Below are positions 10,036 to 19,412 of a stretch of DNA of 64,000 nucleotides, piece after piece. Positions within the stretch are counted from its first letter, which is position 1. Every line of letters starts with the position of its first letter. The stretch comes from Flavobacterium magnum (GTDB lineage: Bacteria > Bacteroidota > Bacteroidia > Flavobacteriales > Flavobacteriaceae). Under the pieces are notes generated by a model, which worked only from the letters and a program-made list of their open reading frames with translations, searched no databases and had not been told where the DNA came from. The DNA is taken from the NCBI RefSeq assembly GCF_003055625.1, contig NZ_CP028811.1, forward strand, positions 2,232,001-2,296,000, given 5' to 3'. Both the position numbers and the translations under genes were made by a program.

Positions 10036-10557
10036 TTATAACATCGAAGACACTTCATCTTTTATGTAAGCGAGCGCGGCGTTTCCGGGCGTCTGTTTTT
10101 CCAGCAGGTCGCTCAGGATAAACTGGCGCAGGCTGTCGGCATCGGTGACCTCAGCGGACAGTGCGGCTTTGCGGATTATTTGCATCGTCGAGTTTTTCGC
10201 AGTGACGATCAGGGCCCAACATTGGTCGGTCATGTAAATCTGTTGTGTCAGGTTGTGCTCAAATTCCTGGTCGATGTGGGCGATCAGCAAATTGGCGTAA
10301 TCATTTTTGTCAGTCGAGATTGGTGAAATCCGGATCAGGATCTTCGTGAGGTTGATGCGCTCGAGGAACAGGGCCATCCTTTCATAAGCCTGTAACTTCA
10401 GCGGCAACGACTGCCTCTGGTTGCTTTTCCTGAGCAGGAACTGCCGCTTTTTCTCTTCGTTTTCGGTGTATTTCTGGAAAAAGGAGTACGCCACAGCACC
10501 GGTGATCAGCGCGGGAAGCGTGTAAAATAACAACTCGAGTATCTTGTCAGTGTCCAT
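10036..10557 (-). CDS. Uncharacterised membrane-anchored protein
   Basis: 173 residues. One N-terminal TM segment (about residues 7-25, LLFYTLPALITGAVAYSFF) is followed by a basic stretch (EEKKRQFLLRK) and a soluble domain of about 140 residues rich in Leu, Ile and polar residues, ending in DEVSSML. The basic stretch after the helix suggests a cytoplasmic domain. I do not recognise a catalytic motif and cannot assign a function. It has its own start region and faces away from the downstream TauE-type gene, with about 85 bases between the starts. Confidence 0.75.
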   Translation of the reverse strand: MDTDKILELLFYTLPALITGAVAYSFFQKYTENEEKKRQFLLRKSNQRQSLPLKLQAYERMALFLERINLTKILIRISPISTDKNDYANLLIAHIDQEFEHNLTQQIYMTDQCWALIVTAKNSTMQIIRKAALSAEVTDADSLRQFILSDLLEKQTPGNAALAYIKDEVSSML

Positions 10558-10642
10558 ATTTGGGTTTTAAATTTTGATGAAAGCAAATAAACGAATAAAC
10601 ATATGAAACCAATACATTAGATTTGAGAAATTTTTTTACCGG

Positions 10643-11413
10643 ATGGATACTGCGATCCTTATTTTGCTTTGCGTGGCCGCATTCGGAGCCGGGTTTGTCG
10701 ACGCGGTGGTGGGTGGTGGCGGACTCGTACAAACGCCCGCGGCGCTTATACTGCTGCCCGGACTTCCTGTGGCCGCGATTATGGGTTCGCTTAAGATACC
10801 GTCGTTCAGCGGAACGATGTTTGCCGCCGCGCAATATCTCAGGCAGGTGCGTATGAACTGGAAACTGCTGTTGATCATGATGGCGCTTGCCGTGCCGTCA
10901 GCGTTTGCCGGTTCGCTGCTCCTGACGGTCGTGCACAACGATTTCATGAAACCGCTGCTGCTTGTTGTGCTGTCGGTATTGGTCGTGTATACTTATGCCA
11001 GGAAGAATTTCGGGCTGCATCGCGACAAATCACATTCGGCTGCGCAGCAGGTCGCTTATGCGGTGCTGATCAGTGTCGTGATCGGGTTTTATGATGGGTT
11101 TATTGGTCCCGGAACCGGCAGTTTTTTCGTTGTGGCGTTTATTGCGCTGCTTGGGTTCGATTTCCTGCAGGCGTCCGCTAATGCCAAAATGGTAAATCTT
11201 GCCACGAATTTCGGTTCGATCTGCCTGTTTATTTCAAAGGGAAAAGTGATCTGGGCCATTGCGCTCCCGATGGCTTTGTGCAATGCCGCCGGTGGTTTCA
11301 TCGGGGCTAAAGTCGCGATTGCCAGGGGAAATGCGTTTATCAGGGTGTTTTTTCTTGTCGTGATTGTTGGCACGCTGGCGCGATTCGCCTACGATGTGGT
11401 TACGCACAGGTAA
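10643..11413 (+). CDS. TauE/SafE-family sulfite/organic anion permease
   Basis: 256 residues, almost entirely hydrophobic with about eight TM segments. The paired glycine-rich family motifs are visible: FGAGFVDAVVGGGGLVQTP near the N-terminus and IGFYDGFIGPGTGSFFVVAF at mid-protein. These duplicated halves define TauE/SafE (COG0730) permeases, linked to export of sulfite, sulfoacetate or similar anions. No sulfur-metabolism gene lies beside it, so the substrate stays open. It is a single-gene unit, convergent with the ArsR/SRPBCC pair. Confidence 0.9.
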   Translation: MDTAILILLCVAAFGAGFVDAVVGGGGLVQTPAALILLPGLPVAAIMGSLKIPSFSGTMFAAAQYLRQVRMNWKLLLIMMALAVPSAFAGSLLLTVVHNDFMKPLLLVVLSVLVVYTYARKNFGLHRDKSHSAAQQVAYAVLISVVIGFYDGFIGPGTGSFFVVAFIALLGFDFLQASANAKMVNLATNFGSICLFISKGKVIWAIALPMALCNAAGGFIGAKVAIARGNAFIRVFFLVVIVGTLARFAYDVVTHR

Positions 11414-11425
11414 CGCGGCGCCGCG

Positions 11426-11520
11426 CCAGGGATGGGAGCGGCAGCCCGCAGCCTGGAAGGCGAGGACTACAGCGGACAGCGCGGCCCGGAGGGGGCGCCC
11501 TGAGTCAGCTCCCATGCTGG
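11426..11520 (+). repeat. GC-rich structured intergenic element, copy 1
   Basis: This lies in the 163-base gap between two convergent genes. The ends can pair: CCAG plus ATGGGAGC at 11426-11439 with GCTCCCAT plus CTGG at 11508-11520. Inside are box A (GGGAGCGGCAGCC) and box B (ACTACAGCGGACAGCGCGG), with a small GCCT/AGGC hairpin between them and GGGCGCCC after box B. Two other gaps in the window carry a similar two-box pattern (58510-58585 and 60961-61030). The element identity is inferred from this pattern and from an uncertain memory of similar sequences in Flavobacteriaceae. Confidence 0.45.
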
Positions 11521-11576
11521 TGTCCAAGCGCAAAAAGCCGGAACAGTTTCGGCCTGAATAGATTCCGGTGCACTTG

Positions 11577-12068
11577 TTATTGCTGAAGCAGCGCGTCCAG
11601 ATTGGTGAGTGCCGCAGTGAAACCTTCTTTAAAGCCCATGCTCATGATCATTTCAAGATCTTCCGGTTTTTCGTACGTCAGCGTCACGTTGATAAAAGTG
11701 TGATTGCCTTCAGGGCGGAACGTCACGTGCCAGTCCGTACGCGGAAAATCGTGATTGGTATTCCAGTTTTCGTCGCAGAATGCATCGAGTCCGGTGAATG
11801 ATTTTTCAACCTCGACGGTTTTGTAATCTGCGCGGCAGCGGTGTTCGTCGCCCTGAGGCCCCAGCATCGAGTAGAACCAAGAGCCGCCTTCCCTGAAATC
11901 CATGCTTTTGGTCTGGGCGCGATATGGTTTCGGTGCCCACCATTGGTCAAGGATTTCGCTGGTTGTCCAGGCTTTCCAGACGGTACTGACCGGCGCTGCG
12001 AATGTCCTTTTTACGTGAATTTTGTTGCTTTCTTTGTCTACGGTAAAATCGGTTTGAAAATTTTTCAT
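11577..12068 (-). CDS. SRPBCC/AHSA1-family protein
   Basis: 163 residues. The opening RTFAAPVSTVWKAWTTSEILDQWWAPK is the typical start of activator-of-Hsp90-homologue-1-like SRPBCC domains, and the protein ends with the long C-terminal helix (MSMGFKEGFTAALTNLDALL). These START-like folds bind hydrophobic ligands in a deep cavity. In many bacteria they are paired with an ArsR regulator, as here: the ATG is one base after the stop of the ArsR gene. The ligand is unknown. Confidence 0.9.
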   Translation of the reverse strand: MKNFQTDFTVDKESNKIHVKRTFAAPVSTVWKAWTTSEILDQWWAPKPYRAQTKSMDFREGGSWFYSMLGPQGDEHRCRADYKTVEVEKSFTGLDAFCDENWNTNHDFPRTDWHVTFRPEGNHTFINVTLTYEKPEDLEMIMSMGFKEGFTAALTNLDALLQQ

Positions 12069-12069
12069 G

Positions 12070-12390
12070 TCATTTGGTATTCATCGTTAGTAATATCTTG
12101 TCGAGTTCGTTAAAGCGGTCTTGCCAGATTTCGCGGAATTTCTGAAGCCACGCATCTATTTCTTTCATTTTTGAAGGATTAAGCTGATAATATATTTCCC
12201 TGCCTGACTGTTGCTGGCGCAGCAATTCGCATTCAGACAGGATCCTGATGTGCTTTGACACCGCCTGCCTGCTGCTTTGAAAGTGTTCTGCAATGGCGTT
12301 AGGTGTCATCGCCTGGGATGCGATAAGCAGTAAAATCGCCCGTCGCGTGGGATCAGCGATTGCCTGGAAAGTGTCTCTTCTGGTGTCCAT
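12070..12390 (-). CDS. ArsR-family winged-helix transcriptional regulator
   Basis: 106 residues from the ATG at 12388-12390. An upstream in-frame start would add 14 residues not typical of the family. The ArsR-type winged helix is clear: [20 protein letters not shown], then the recognition helix region [20 protein letters not shown] and the wing [13 protein letters not shown]. No metal-binding Cys pair is seen, so it is probably of the ligand or protein-partner type. It forms a two-gene operon with the SRPBCC gene, a common pairing in which the regulator may control both genes. Confidence 0.92.
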   Translation of the reverse strand: MDTRRDTFQAIADPTRRAILLLIASQAMTPNAIAEHFQSSRQAVSKHIRILSECELLRQQQSGREIYYQLNPSKMKEIDAWLQKFREIWQDRFNELDKILLTMNTK

Positions 12391-12540
12391 GGGGATATAT
12401 ATGAAACTATTCGGTTGCAAATATAAATGCAATTATTCGGTTGCGCAAGTATATTTTGAAAAATTTTAAATCACAATGGCAGGGTAGGATCGACTGCGTG
12501 TCGGTTTTGACTATATTTACGGTTATAAATCATACCGACG

Positions 12541-14346
12541 ATGAAAAAAATATTATTGTTCCTGCTGGCAGCTGCCGTCTTCTCCTGTAAAAATGACAAA
12601 GCCAGTCCCGAATTGCAAAAGGAAGTGCAAACCTATCTCGATGGCTACAATAAGGAATACCAGCGGCTCAATGTGCTGGTCAATGAAACCTCCTGGCAGA
12701 TGCAGATTCACATTGTGGAAGGCGATTCGACCAATGCGGTGGCGAACAACAAGGCGCAGGAAGAATATGCCAGGTTTACAGGCAGCAGTTCCAATATCAA
12801 TACGGCTAAAAAGTTCCTTGAGCATCCAGAAGAATTGACGGCGCTGCAGCTCAAGCAACTCAAAAGCATTCTCTATAAAGCCGCAAACAATCCCGAAACG
12901 CTGAAAGATGTGGTTACCGCCAGGATAAAGGCGGAGACGAGACAAACTGAAAACCTGTTCGGATTTGACTTCAAAATGGATGGCAAATCGGTTTCCGCAA
13001 ATGACATCGATGCGGTGCTTTCCGATGAAACCAATCTCGCAAAAAGGCGTAAAGCGTGGGAAGCCAGCAAGGAAGTCGGGAAGGGCCTCAAGCCCGGCCT
13101 TGCGAAACTGCGCGACCTCAGGAATCAAACGGTTCAGGGACTGGGCTATAAGGATTTTTTCGATTACCAGGTTTCGGATTATGGCATGACAACTGACGAA
13201 ATGCTCGCGATGCTCAAGCAGTTTAATAAGGATTTGTACCCGCTGTTCCGCGAACTGCACACGTATGCCCGTTATGAATATGCAAAGAAATATGGTGTAA
13301 AAAACGTACCGGACATGCTTCCTGCCGACTGGCTCCCGAATCGTTGGGGCCAGGATTGGAGCAGCCTGGTTGACGTGAAGGGTGTTGACCTGGATGCTGC
13401 GGTAAAACCTAAAGGCGCCGAGTGGATCGTAAAGCAGGGCGAGCGGTTTTATGTGAGTATCGGCTTTCCGGAGTTGCCCAAAACGTTCTGGGACAAATCC
13501 GACCTGTATCCTGCGCCGGCGGGTGCCGCATACAAGAAGAACAACCACGCTTCTGCCTGGCATATGGATCTGGATAAGGATGTGCGGTCATTAATGAGCG
13601 TCGAGCCCAACAGCGAATGGTATGAAACATCGCACCATGAGTTGGGTCACATTTACTATTACCTGTCGTACAGCACGCCTGAAGTTCCGTATTTGCTGCG
13701 TGAGGGCGCTAATCGTGCGTATCATGAAGCATTGGGCAGCCTGATGGGGATGGCAGCGATGCAAAAGCCATTTATGGAAAACCTTGGGCTGATCCCGAAA
13801 GGCACGAAATCAGATGAGATGCAGACCTTGTTGAAAGAAGCCTTGAATTACGTCGTTTTTATCCCTTTCAGTACCGGGACAATGAGCATGTTCGAGCATG
13901 ATCTGTATGCAAACAACCTGCCCGCCGACCAGTTCAACAAGCGCTGGTGGGAACTCGCGGCGCAATACCAGGGTATTGTCCCGCCGACGGAAAGGGGCGA
14001 GGAATTCTGCGATGCGGCGACCAAAACGCACATCAACGATGACGCCGCACAATATTATGATTACGCACTGTCATACATATTGTTGTTCCAGATCCACGAT
14101 CACATTGCAAAAAATATCCTGCACCAGGATCCGCACGCGACCAATTACTATGGGAATAAGGAAGTCGGGAAGTTCATACAGGACATCATGAAATCCGGTG
14201 CCACGGGAGACTGGCGTAAGTTGCTGCGTGAAAAAACCGGCACCGACCTGAGTGCCAAAGCGATGCTTGAATACTTCAGTCCACTGATGGATTACCTCAA
14301 AGAAGCGAACAAGGGCAGGAAATACACAATGCCGGCGCTGAAATAG
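12541..14346 (+). CDS. M2/M3-like zinc metallopeptidase lipoprotein
   Basis: 601 residues. A lipoprotein signal ends in the lipobox VFSC at residues 13-16, followed by KND. The zinc motif HELGH is at residues 366-370 with the distal Glu in ANRAYHEALGSLMG about 24 residues later, the spacing found in peptidyl-dipeptidase A (M2, ACE-like) enzymes. The family cuts dipeptides from peptide C-termini. It would act at the outer or inner membrane face after lipidation. A TATATTTA sequence about 20 bases upstream may be its promoter. It is monocistronic and ends at a shared bidirectional terminator. Confidence 0.88.
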   Translation: MKKILLFLLAAAVFSCKNDKASPELQKEVQTYLDGYNKEYQRLNVLVNETSWQMQIHIVEGDSTNAVANNKAQEEYARFTGSSSNINTAKKFLEHPEELTALQLKQLKSILYKAANNPETLKDVVTARIKAETRQTENLFGFDFKMDGKSVSANDIDAVLSDETNLAKRRKAWEASKEVGKGLKPGLAKLRDLRNQTVQGLGYKDFFDYQVSDYGMTTDEMLAMLKQFNKDLYPLFRELHTYARYEYAKKYGVKNVPDMLPADWLPNRWGQDWSSLVDVKGVDLDAAVKPKGAEWIVKQGERFYVSIGFPELPKTFWDKSDLYPAPAGAAYKKNNHASAWHMDLDKDVRSLMSVEPNSEWYETSHHELGHIYYYLSYSTPEVPYLLREGANRAYHEALGSLMGMAAMQKPFMENLGLIPKGTKSDEMQTLLKEALNYVVFIPFSTGTMSMFEHDLYANNLPADQFNKRWWELAAQYQGIVPPTERGEEFCDAATKTHINDDAAQYYDYALSYILLFQIHDHIAKNILHQDPHATNYYGNKEVGKFIQDIMKSGATGDWRKLLREKTGTDLSAKAMLEYFSPLMDYLKEANKGRKYTMPALK

Positions 14347-14376
14347 TCTGCCGTCAGATACCTGACCATTCATGAT

Positions 14377-14407
14377 AAAAAAGCTTCCGAATGAGGAAGC
14401 TTTTTTT
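14377..14407. terminator. Bidirectional terminator between convergent genes
   Basis: AAGCTTCC and GGAAGCTT pair around a GAATGA loop, with an A run on the left and a T run on the right. It can serve the M2-like peptidase (+) and the VOC gene (-), whose stop is immediately adjacent. Confidence 0.85.
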
Positions 14408-14408
14408 G

Positions 14409-14846
14409 TTACACCTTTCCCTGATGCCTTGCATCGTAGTCAATCATCCATTCAATGCCGTATTTGTCACGGAACATCCCGAAGTAAGAGCCCCACGGAC
14501 TGTCCATTATCGGCATTTCGACCTCGCCGCCTTCCGACAGTGCCTCGAATAACCTGTCCGCCTCTTCCTTGCTTTCGGCACCGATCGAAATCTTGCTCCT
14601 GTTTTCCCTTTCATTTGTTTTTCCCATAAACGAGGGAACATCGTTGCCCATCAGTACATTCGGGCCGATGGTCAGGGCAATATGCATGATCTTGTTTTCC
14701 TCGCCTGCAGGGACCGGGAAGTCGGGATTCGGAAAGTCCTTAAACCGGACGACGTTCGCAAATTCGCCCCCGAAGGCCGCCTTATAGAACTGAAACGCTT
14801 CTTCGGCATTGCCGTTGAAATTGATGTGTGGATTGATTAACGCCAT
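14409..14846 (-). CDS. VOC-superfamily protein (PhnB/glyoxalase-like)
   Basis: 145 residues. The sequence INPHINFNGNAEEAFQFYKAAFGG at the N-terminus and the closing YGIEWMIDY are typical of PhnB-type VOC proteins. The fold consists of paired beta-alpha-beta-beta-beta modules, and the His, Glu and similar positions could hold a metal. Despite older names such as 3-demethylubiquinone methyltransferase, the function of these single-domain members is generally unknown. It is a single gene, divergent from the UvrD/PcrA helicase gene. Confidence 0.88.
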   Translation of the reverse strand: MALINPHINFNGNAEEAFQFYKAAFGGEFANVVRFKDFPNPDFPVPAGEENKIMHIALTIGPNVLMGNDVPSFMGKTNERENRSKISIGAESKEEADRLFEALSEGGEVEMPIMDSPWGSYFGMFRDKYGIEWMIDYDARHQGKV

Positions 14847-15008
14847 AAACTTTGATTTTTTTTTGATTTATAAATATTTGATATTTCAAAAATAGCCCAA
14901 AAACATGGATTGAAAAGGGACAAAAACGTAAAACACAGGGGGATTTGCGACACGTGCCGGACAATTCCCAATCCTTGAATAAACACGTTCCTTAATCGCC
15001 AAATTCAT

Positions 15009-15016
15009 TATCTTTG
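15009..15016 (+). promoter_or_regulatory. -7 promoter element for the UvrD/PcrA helicase
   Basis: TATCTTTG is a full TAnnTTTG match ending 20 bases before the ATG at 15037. Confidence 0.5.
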
Positions 15017-15036
15017 TGCTCTACACGTAACAGAAC

Positions 15037-17361
15037 ATGCAACACCATATCAGCCAGTTAAACGAAGCCCAGCAACAACCAGTTTTACATAAAGACGGCC
15101 CCATGATCATTATCGCGGGCGCCGGATCGGGCAAGACCCGCGTACTGACCATCCGCATCGCTTACCTGATGAGCCAGGGCGTTGATGCTTTCAATATCCT
15201 GGCGCTTACTTTTACCAATAAGGCGGCGCGGGAAATGAAGAAGCGGATTTCAGATATCGTCGGCTCGACCGAAGCCAAAAACCTGTGGATGGGTACTTTT
15301 CACTCGGTATTTGCCAGGATACTGCGCGCTGAGGCTGACAAGCTGGGCTACCCGTCAAACTTTACGATTTACGACACGCAGGATTCGGTACGGCTCATTT
15401 CTGCCATTATTAAGGAAATGCAGCTGGACAAGGACATTTACAAACCAAAGCAGGTTTTCGGAAGGATTTCGTCCTATAAAAACAGCCTTATTACCGTAAA
15501 GGCATATTTTAATGATCCCGAGTTACAGGAGGCTGATGCGATGTCAAAAAAGCCACGCATGGGGGAAATTTATCAAAATTATGTAGACCGCTGCTTTAAG
15601 GCGGGCGCCATGGATTTTGACGATTTGTTGCTTAAGACCAACGAACTCCTGAATCGGTTTCCGGATGTGCTGCTTAAATACCAGCATCGTTTTAAATACA
15701 TCCTTGTTGACGAGTACCAGGATACAAATCACTCGCAATACCTCATTGTGCGCGCGCTTTCTGACCGTTTCCAGAATATTTGTGTGGTGGGAGACGATGC
15801 GCAGAGTATTTACGCTTTCCGCGGCGCGAACATCAACAACATCCTGAATTTCCAGAAGGATTATGAAGGCGTGAAGACCTATCGCCTCGAACAGAATTAT
15901 CGTTCCTCGAAGAATATTGTCGAGGCCGCAAACTCCATCATCGACAAGAATAAGGTCAAGCTCGACAAGATTGTCTGGACCGCAAATGATGATGGGCCTC
16001 CAATCAAGGTCCACCGCAGCATGACTGACGGTGAAGAAGGGCGTTTCGTAGCCAGTACCATCTTCGAAACCAAGATGCAGAAGCAGTTGATGAACAACCA
16101 GTTTGCCATACTGTACCGCACCAATGCCCAGTCGCGCGCGATGGAAGACGCGTTGCGCAAGCGTGACATTCCCTACCGGATTTACGGCGGGTTGTCATTT
16201 TATCAAAGAAAAGAAATCAAGGATGTCCTTTGTTACCTCCGCCTGGTTTTGAATCCAAAGGATGAGGAAGCACTGATACGCGTCATTAATTATCCGGCAC
16301 GTGGCATCGGCGATACGACTATCGAGAAGCTGACCATTGCGGCAAACCACTACAAGCGATCGATTTTCGAGGTAATGCAGCACATCGACAAAATAGACCT
16401 CAAGCTGAATTCGGGTACCAAAAACAAGCTCCAGGACTTCGTCACGATGATCCGCAGCTTTCAGGTGCTGAATGAAACACATGATGCGTTTTTTATGGCC
16501 GACCATGTGACCAAAAAAACGGGGCTTGTGCAGGAATTGAAAAAGGATGCGACGCCGGAAGGCATTGCGCGGATTGAAAATATTGAGGAATTGCTCAACG
16601 GTATGAAGGATTTCATCGAGGGGCAGAAGGAAATTGACGGCGCCCGCGGCTCCCTGTCCGAATTCATGGAGGATGTCGCCCTCGCTACCGACCTGGATAA
16701 CGATCCGGGCGATGACGACCGCGTGGCCCTGATGACCATCCACCTCGCCAAAGGACTTGAATTTCCGTACGTGTTCATTGTAGGAATGGAAGAGGATTTA
16801 TTTCCGAGCGCGATGAGCATGAGCACCCGAAGCGAACTCGAGGAAGAACGCCGCCTGTTTTACGTAGCCCTGACGCGCGCGGAACACCAGGCCTACCTGA
16901 CCTACGCGCAGTCGCGTTACCGTTGGGGCAAACTGAGCGACAGTGAGCCTTCACGCTTCATCGATGAGATTGACGGGCAGTACCTCGAGTACCTTACGCC
17001 CGAAGAAAGCAATTACCGCTACCGCCCTATGATTGACATTGATATTTTCGGCGATGTTGATAAGTCGAAACTCAGGCAGAGTAAACCCGTGGCATCCGCG
17101 CCCCCAAAGTACATTACCGACAATCAGCCGAAGCCTGACAGTCCGATACGCAGGCTGAAACCCGTCGGGAACCAGAAGCCGGGCACTGCAAACGACCTGG
17201 ACCTGTCCGTCGGGAATACCGTCATGCACGAACGCTTCGGAAAAGGCGAGGTCGTCAGTATGGAAGGTGCGGGTGCGGATAGAAAAGCCGAAATCTGTTT
17301 TGATGTGGGTGGAATTAAGAAGTTGTTGTTACGCTTCGCGAAACTCGATGTGATCGGGTAA
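15037..17361 (+). CDS. pcrA: UvrD/PcrA-type 3'-5' DNA helicase
   Basis: 774 residues, full length for UvrD/PcrA. Superfamily 1A motifs are in order: LNEAQQQPV (Q motif), AGAGSGKTR Walker A at about 27-35, LTFTNKAAREMKKR (Ia), LVDEYQDTNHSQY (II), GDDAQSIYAFRGA (III), LEQNYRSSKNI (IV), MTIHLAKGLEFPYVF (V) and EERRLFYVALTRA (VI). The C-terminus carries a Tudor-like region (GNTVMHERFGKGEVVSMEG) that contacts RNA polymerase in characterised PcrA and UvrD proteins. Its role is nucleotide excision and mismatch repair and the clearing of DNA-bound proteins. The second UvrD-like protein in this window (51595-54453) is of a different, nuclease-fused type. Confidence 0.95.
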   Translation: MQHHISQLNEAQQQPVLHKDGPMIIIAGAGSGKTRVLTIRIAYLMSQGVDAFNILALTFTNKAAREMKKRISDIVGSTEAKNLWMGTFHSVFARILRAEADKLGYPSNFTIYDTQDSVRLISAIIKEMQLDKDIYKPKQVFGRISSYKNSLITVKAYFNDPELQEADAMSKKPRMGEIYQNYVDRCFKAGAMDFDDLLLKTNELLNRFPDVLLKYQHRFKYILVDEYQDTNHSQYLIVRALSDRFQNICVVGDDAQSIYAFRGANINNILNFQKDYEGVKTYRLEQNYRSSKNIVEAANSIIDKNKVKLDKIVWTANDDGPPIKVHRSMTDGEEGRFVASTIFETKMQKQLMNNQFAILYRTNAQSRAMEDALRKRDIPYRIYGGLSFYQRKEIKDVLCYLRLVLNPKDEEALIRVINYPARGIGDTTIEKLTIAANHYKRSIFEVMQHIDKIDLKLNSGTKNKLQDFVTMIRSFQVLNETHDAFFMADHVTKKTGLVQELKKDATPEGIARIENIEELLNGMKDFIEGQKEIDGARGSLSEFMEDVALATDLDNDPGDDDRVALMTIHLAKGLEFPYVFIVGMEEDLFPSAMSMSTRSELEEERRLFYVALTRAEHQAYLTYAQSRYRWGKLSDSEPSRFIDEIDGQYLEYLTPEESNYRYRPMIDIDIFGDVDKSKLRQSKPVASAPPKYITDNQPKPDSPIRRLKPVGNQKPGTANDLDLSVGNTVMHERFGKGEVVSMEGAGADRKAEICFDVGGIKKLLLRFAKLDVIG

Positions 17362-17495
17362 AAATAAAAACATGATATTCCGATTTTTCCCGGGTACAAT
17401 CCGTTTTTTACCTGAGATAACGCAATTAATTCGTACCTTAACAACTACTAACCGTTGCTTGCAAACCACCCGCTGCAACTGTCAACTGTAATGAT

Positions 17496-18116
17496 ATGAG
17501 CCAATTTATCAAAATCTACCCCGAAAATCCCAATGAGGCAGCCATCGCAAAAGTCGTAAAGGTGCTGCGAGAAGGCGGATTGGTAATTTACCCTACGGAT
17601 ACTGTGTACGGACTTGGCTGTGATATTACCAATTCCAAAGCGCTCGAACGCATCGCCAAGATAAAGGGGATTAAGCTCGAGAAGGCGAACTTTTCTTTTG
17701 TATGTTATGATTTGAGCAACCTGTCTGATTATGTAAAGCAGATCGACACTAGCACTTTCAAATTGCTGAAACGCGCGCTTCCCGGACCGTATACCTTCAT
17801 TCTCCCGGGAAATAACAATCTTCCAAAGGAGTTTAAGAATAAGAATACTGTGGGGATAAGGGTGCCCGACAATGCAATTGCACGCTGCCTCGTTGAAAAA
17901 TTAGGGAATCCGATTATTTCCACTTCCATCCACGACGATGACGAAGTCCTGGAATATTCCACCGATCCTGAGCTGATTTTCGAGAAATGGCAAAATCTTG
18001 TAGATATCGTTATTGATGGCGGTTATGGCGACAATCTCGCTTCTACAATCATTGATTTGTCAGGACACGAACCTGTCGTAGTAAGGGAAGGAAAAGGAAG
18101 CCTCGATATACTTTAG
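17496..18116 (+). CDS. tsaC: L-threonylcarbamoyladenylate synthase
   Basis: 206 residues forming one YrdC/Sua5 domain. GGLVIYPTDTVYGLGCDITN is the family signature, followed by KGIKLEKANFSFVCYDLSNLS and PGPYTFILPG, and later TVGIRVPDN and NPIISTS. The enzyme makes threonylcarbamoyl-AMP from Thr, bicarbonate and ATP, the first step of the tRNA t6A37 modification. The C-terminal Sua5 domain is absent, so this is the TsaC form. The start at 17496 was chosen because the preceding ATG at 17491 meets a stop after two codons. Confidence 0.95.
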   Translation: MSQFIKIYPENPNEAAIAKVVKVLREGGLVIYPTDTVYGLGCDITNSKALERIAKIKGIKLEKANFSFVCYDLSNLSDYVKQIDTSTFKLLKRALPGPYTFILPGNNNLPKEFKNKNTVGIRVPDNAIARCLVEKLGNPIISTSIHDDDEVLEYSTDPELIFEKWQNLVDIVIDGGYGDNLASTIIDLSGHEPVVVREGKGSLDIL

Positions 18117-18172
18117 GAAATAAGCCTCGTGACATTTTTCGAATCGCTGTGATCCGTCCATTTGACTGGACA

Positions 18173-19174
18173 TTATGCGCCTTTCCTGTCGTTATACACT
18201 TCCCTGGAAATTTCCCCGATTAAAGCGGAAAGGGCTTTGGTGTCTTTGCCTTTGGTCATTACTGTGAGCAGGTACGATTTGCCATCAACGTAGATGATGG
18301 CCGATTCATGAAGCTGGATCTGATCGACACTGCCCGCTTCCCCAAACTTATGCACCAGTTTGACTCCGGCAGGAAGGCCTTTGGCAATCCCATCCTTAAA
18401 CTCACATTCGCTGAGCAGCTCTGCTGCATATTCGGAGTTCTTCGCAGACAGGTAATTGGCATTGTAAATCGACCTCATGAACAGCGAATATTGGGAGGCG
18501 TTGAAATAATAATGCTGCGCATACATATTGGGTACTTCAAGACCGATGTCAGCGAACATTTTTTGTAAAATTTCAGGCTTCATGTACGTTTCCAACAGCG
18601 CCGTGGCGTTGTTATCGGAATATCGGATCATGTACTCAAGCAATTCCTTAATGGTGTAATTGTGGCCAAGCTGTATCGATTTGTCCGAATACATTACGTG
18701 CTTGTTGATATCAAATACCTTATTGTAGGCGACCAGCTTATTGAGGAAACCCGGACTTTCTTCGGACATTTTCAGGATGGCCATCATTACCGGCACCTTA
18801 AACAAAGAACCGGGCTCATAGGCCTCATTTCCGTTGATGTCTATCCATTCCCTGTTTGACCTGAGGTAGACCGATGCGTTGATGACCCCATTGTTTGTCT
18901 TATACTGCTCGATGATGCCGGTCAGTTTGGATTTGATCGGTTGCAGGCTTTCCGATTCGCAATCGCCGTCAACAAACATAATCGGTTTGATGAATTTGTA
19001 GCCCTCAAGCCTTTTAATATTATAGTTGCACGCATAGCCGGCAATAGCCGTCTCGTCTTTTTTATCGTTTTTTCCGCCGATATAGCCACTGGCCAGAAAG
19101 GTCAGGCCGGCTACAATCACCGACATAACCAGTATATGCCATACTGAATATTTTTTTGTGGAAGGATTCGTCAT
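18173..19174 (-). CDS. Class A beta-lactamase-related serine hydrolase
   Basis: 333 residues from the ATG at 19172-19174; an upstream in-frame ATG at 19225 would add 17 polar residues before the anchor. A TM or signal segment lies at about residues 12-30. The serine-hydrolase motifs are present: SLFK (the SxxK nucleophile motif), YSDNN (the SDN motif) and HKFGEAGS in the place of KTG. The Glu166 omega-loop region is not obvious by eye. The family includes beta-lactamases and cell-wall or unknown hydrolases; the altered third motif argues against calling it a resistance enzyme. It is convergent with tsaC. Confidence 0.85.
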   Translation of the reverse strand: MTNPSTKKYSVWHILVMSVIVAGLTFLASGYIGGKNDKKDETAIAGYACNYNIKRLEGYKFIKPIMFVDGDCESESLQPIKSKLTGIIEQYKTNNGVINASVYLRSNREWIDINGNEAYEPGSLFKVPVMMAILKMSEESPGFLNKLVAYNKVFDINKHVMYSDKSIQLGHNYTIKELLEYMIRYSDNNATALLETYMKPEILQKMFADIGLEVPNMYAQHYYFNASQYSLFMRSIYNANYLSAKNSEYAAELLSECEFKDGIAKGLPAGVKLVHKFGEAGSVDQIQLHESAIIYVDGKSYLLTVMTKGKDTKALSALIGEISREVYNDRKGA

Positions 19175-19355
19175 TTTTGTTTGTTCGGTTTTTTTGGTTG
19201 GCAAATGTAACTCAAGATTGCCCATCGCCCGTGCCGCGAAACGTGAAATATTACTTACTTTTTTGTTAAAGTTTCACTGGTGCAACCATAAGATATAACC
19301 TACTATAACAGGTGAAAATGAAAATACCCTACCATGATTTTCAATATGCGAAAAA

Positions 19356-19385
19356 AAAATCCCAACCTGTTAAAGTTGGGATTTG
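19356..19385 (-). terminator. Intrinsic terminator of the OmpA-family gene
   Basis: AATCCCAAC (19358-19366) pairs with GTTGGGATT (19375-19383); the minus strand continues into a run of T. It lies just downstream of the stop at 19413. Confidence 0.85.
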
Positions 19386-19412
19386 GTGCGATGTATCATA
19401 TTGAAAATCAGA

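Noticed and set aside
12553..13563. Long minus-strand open frame opposite the M2-like peptidase
   Set aside because: It is antisense to a gene with a clear zinc motif and signal peptide; no start signal and no known motif.
18173..19174. Beta-lactamase resistance gene
   Set aside because: The KTG motif is replaced by HKFG and the omega-loop Glu is not evident; family also contains non-resistance hydrolases.
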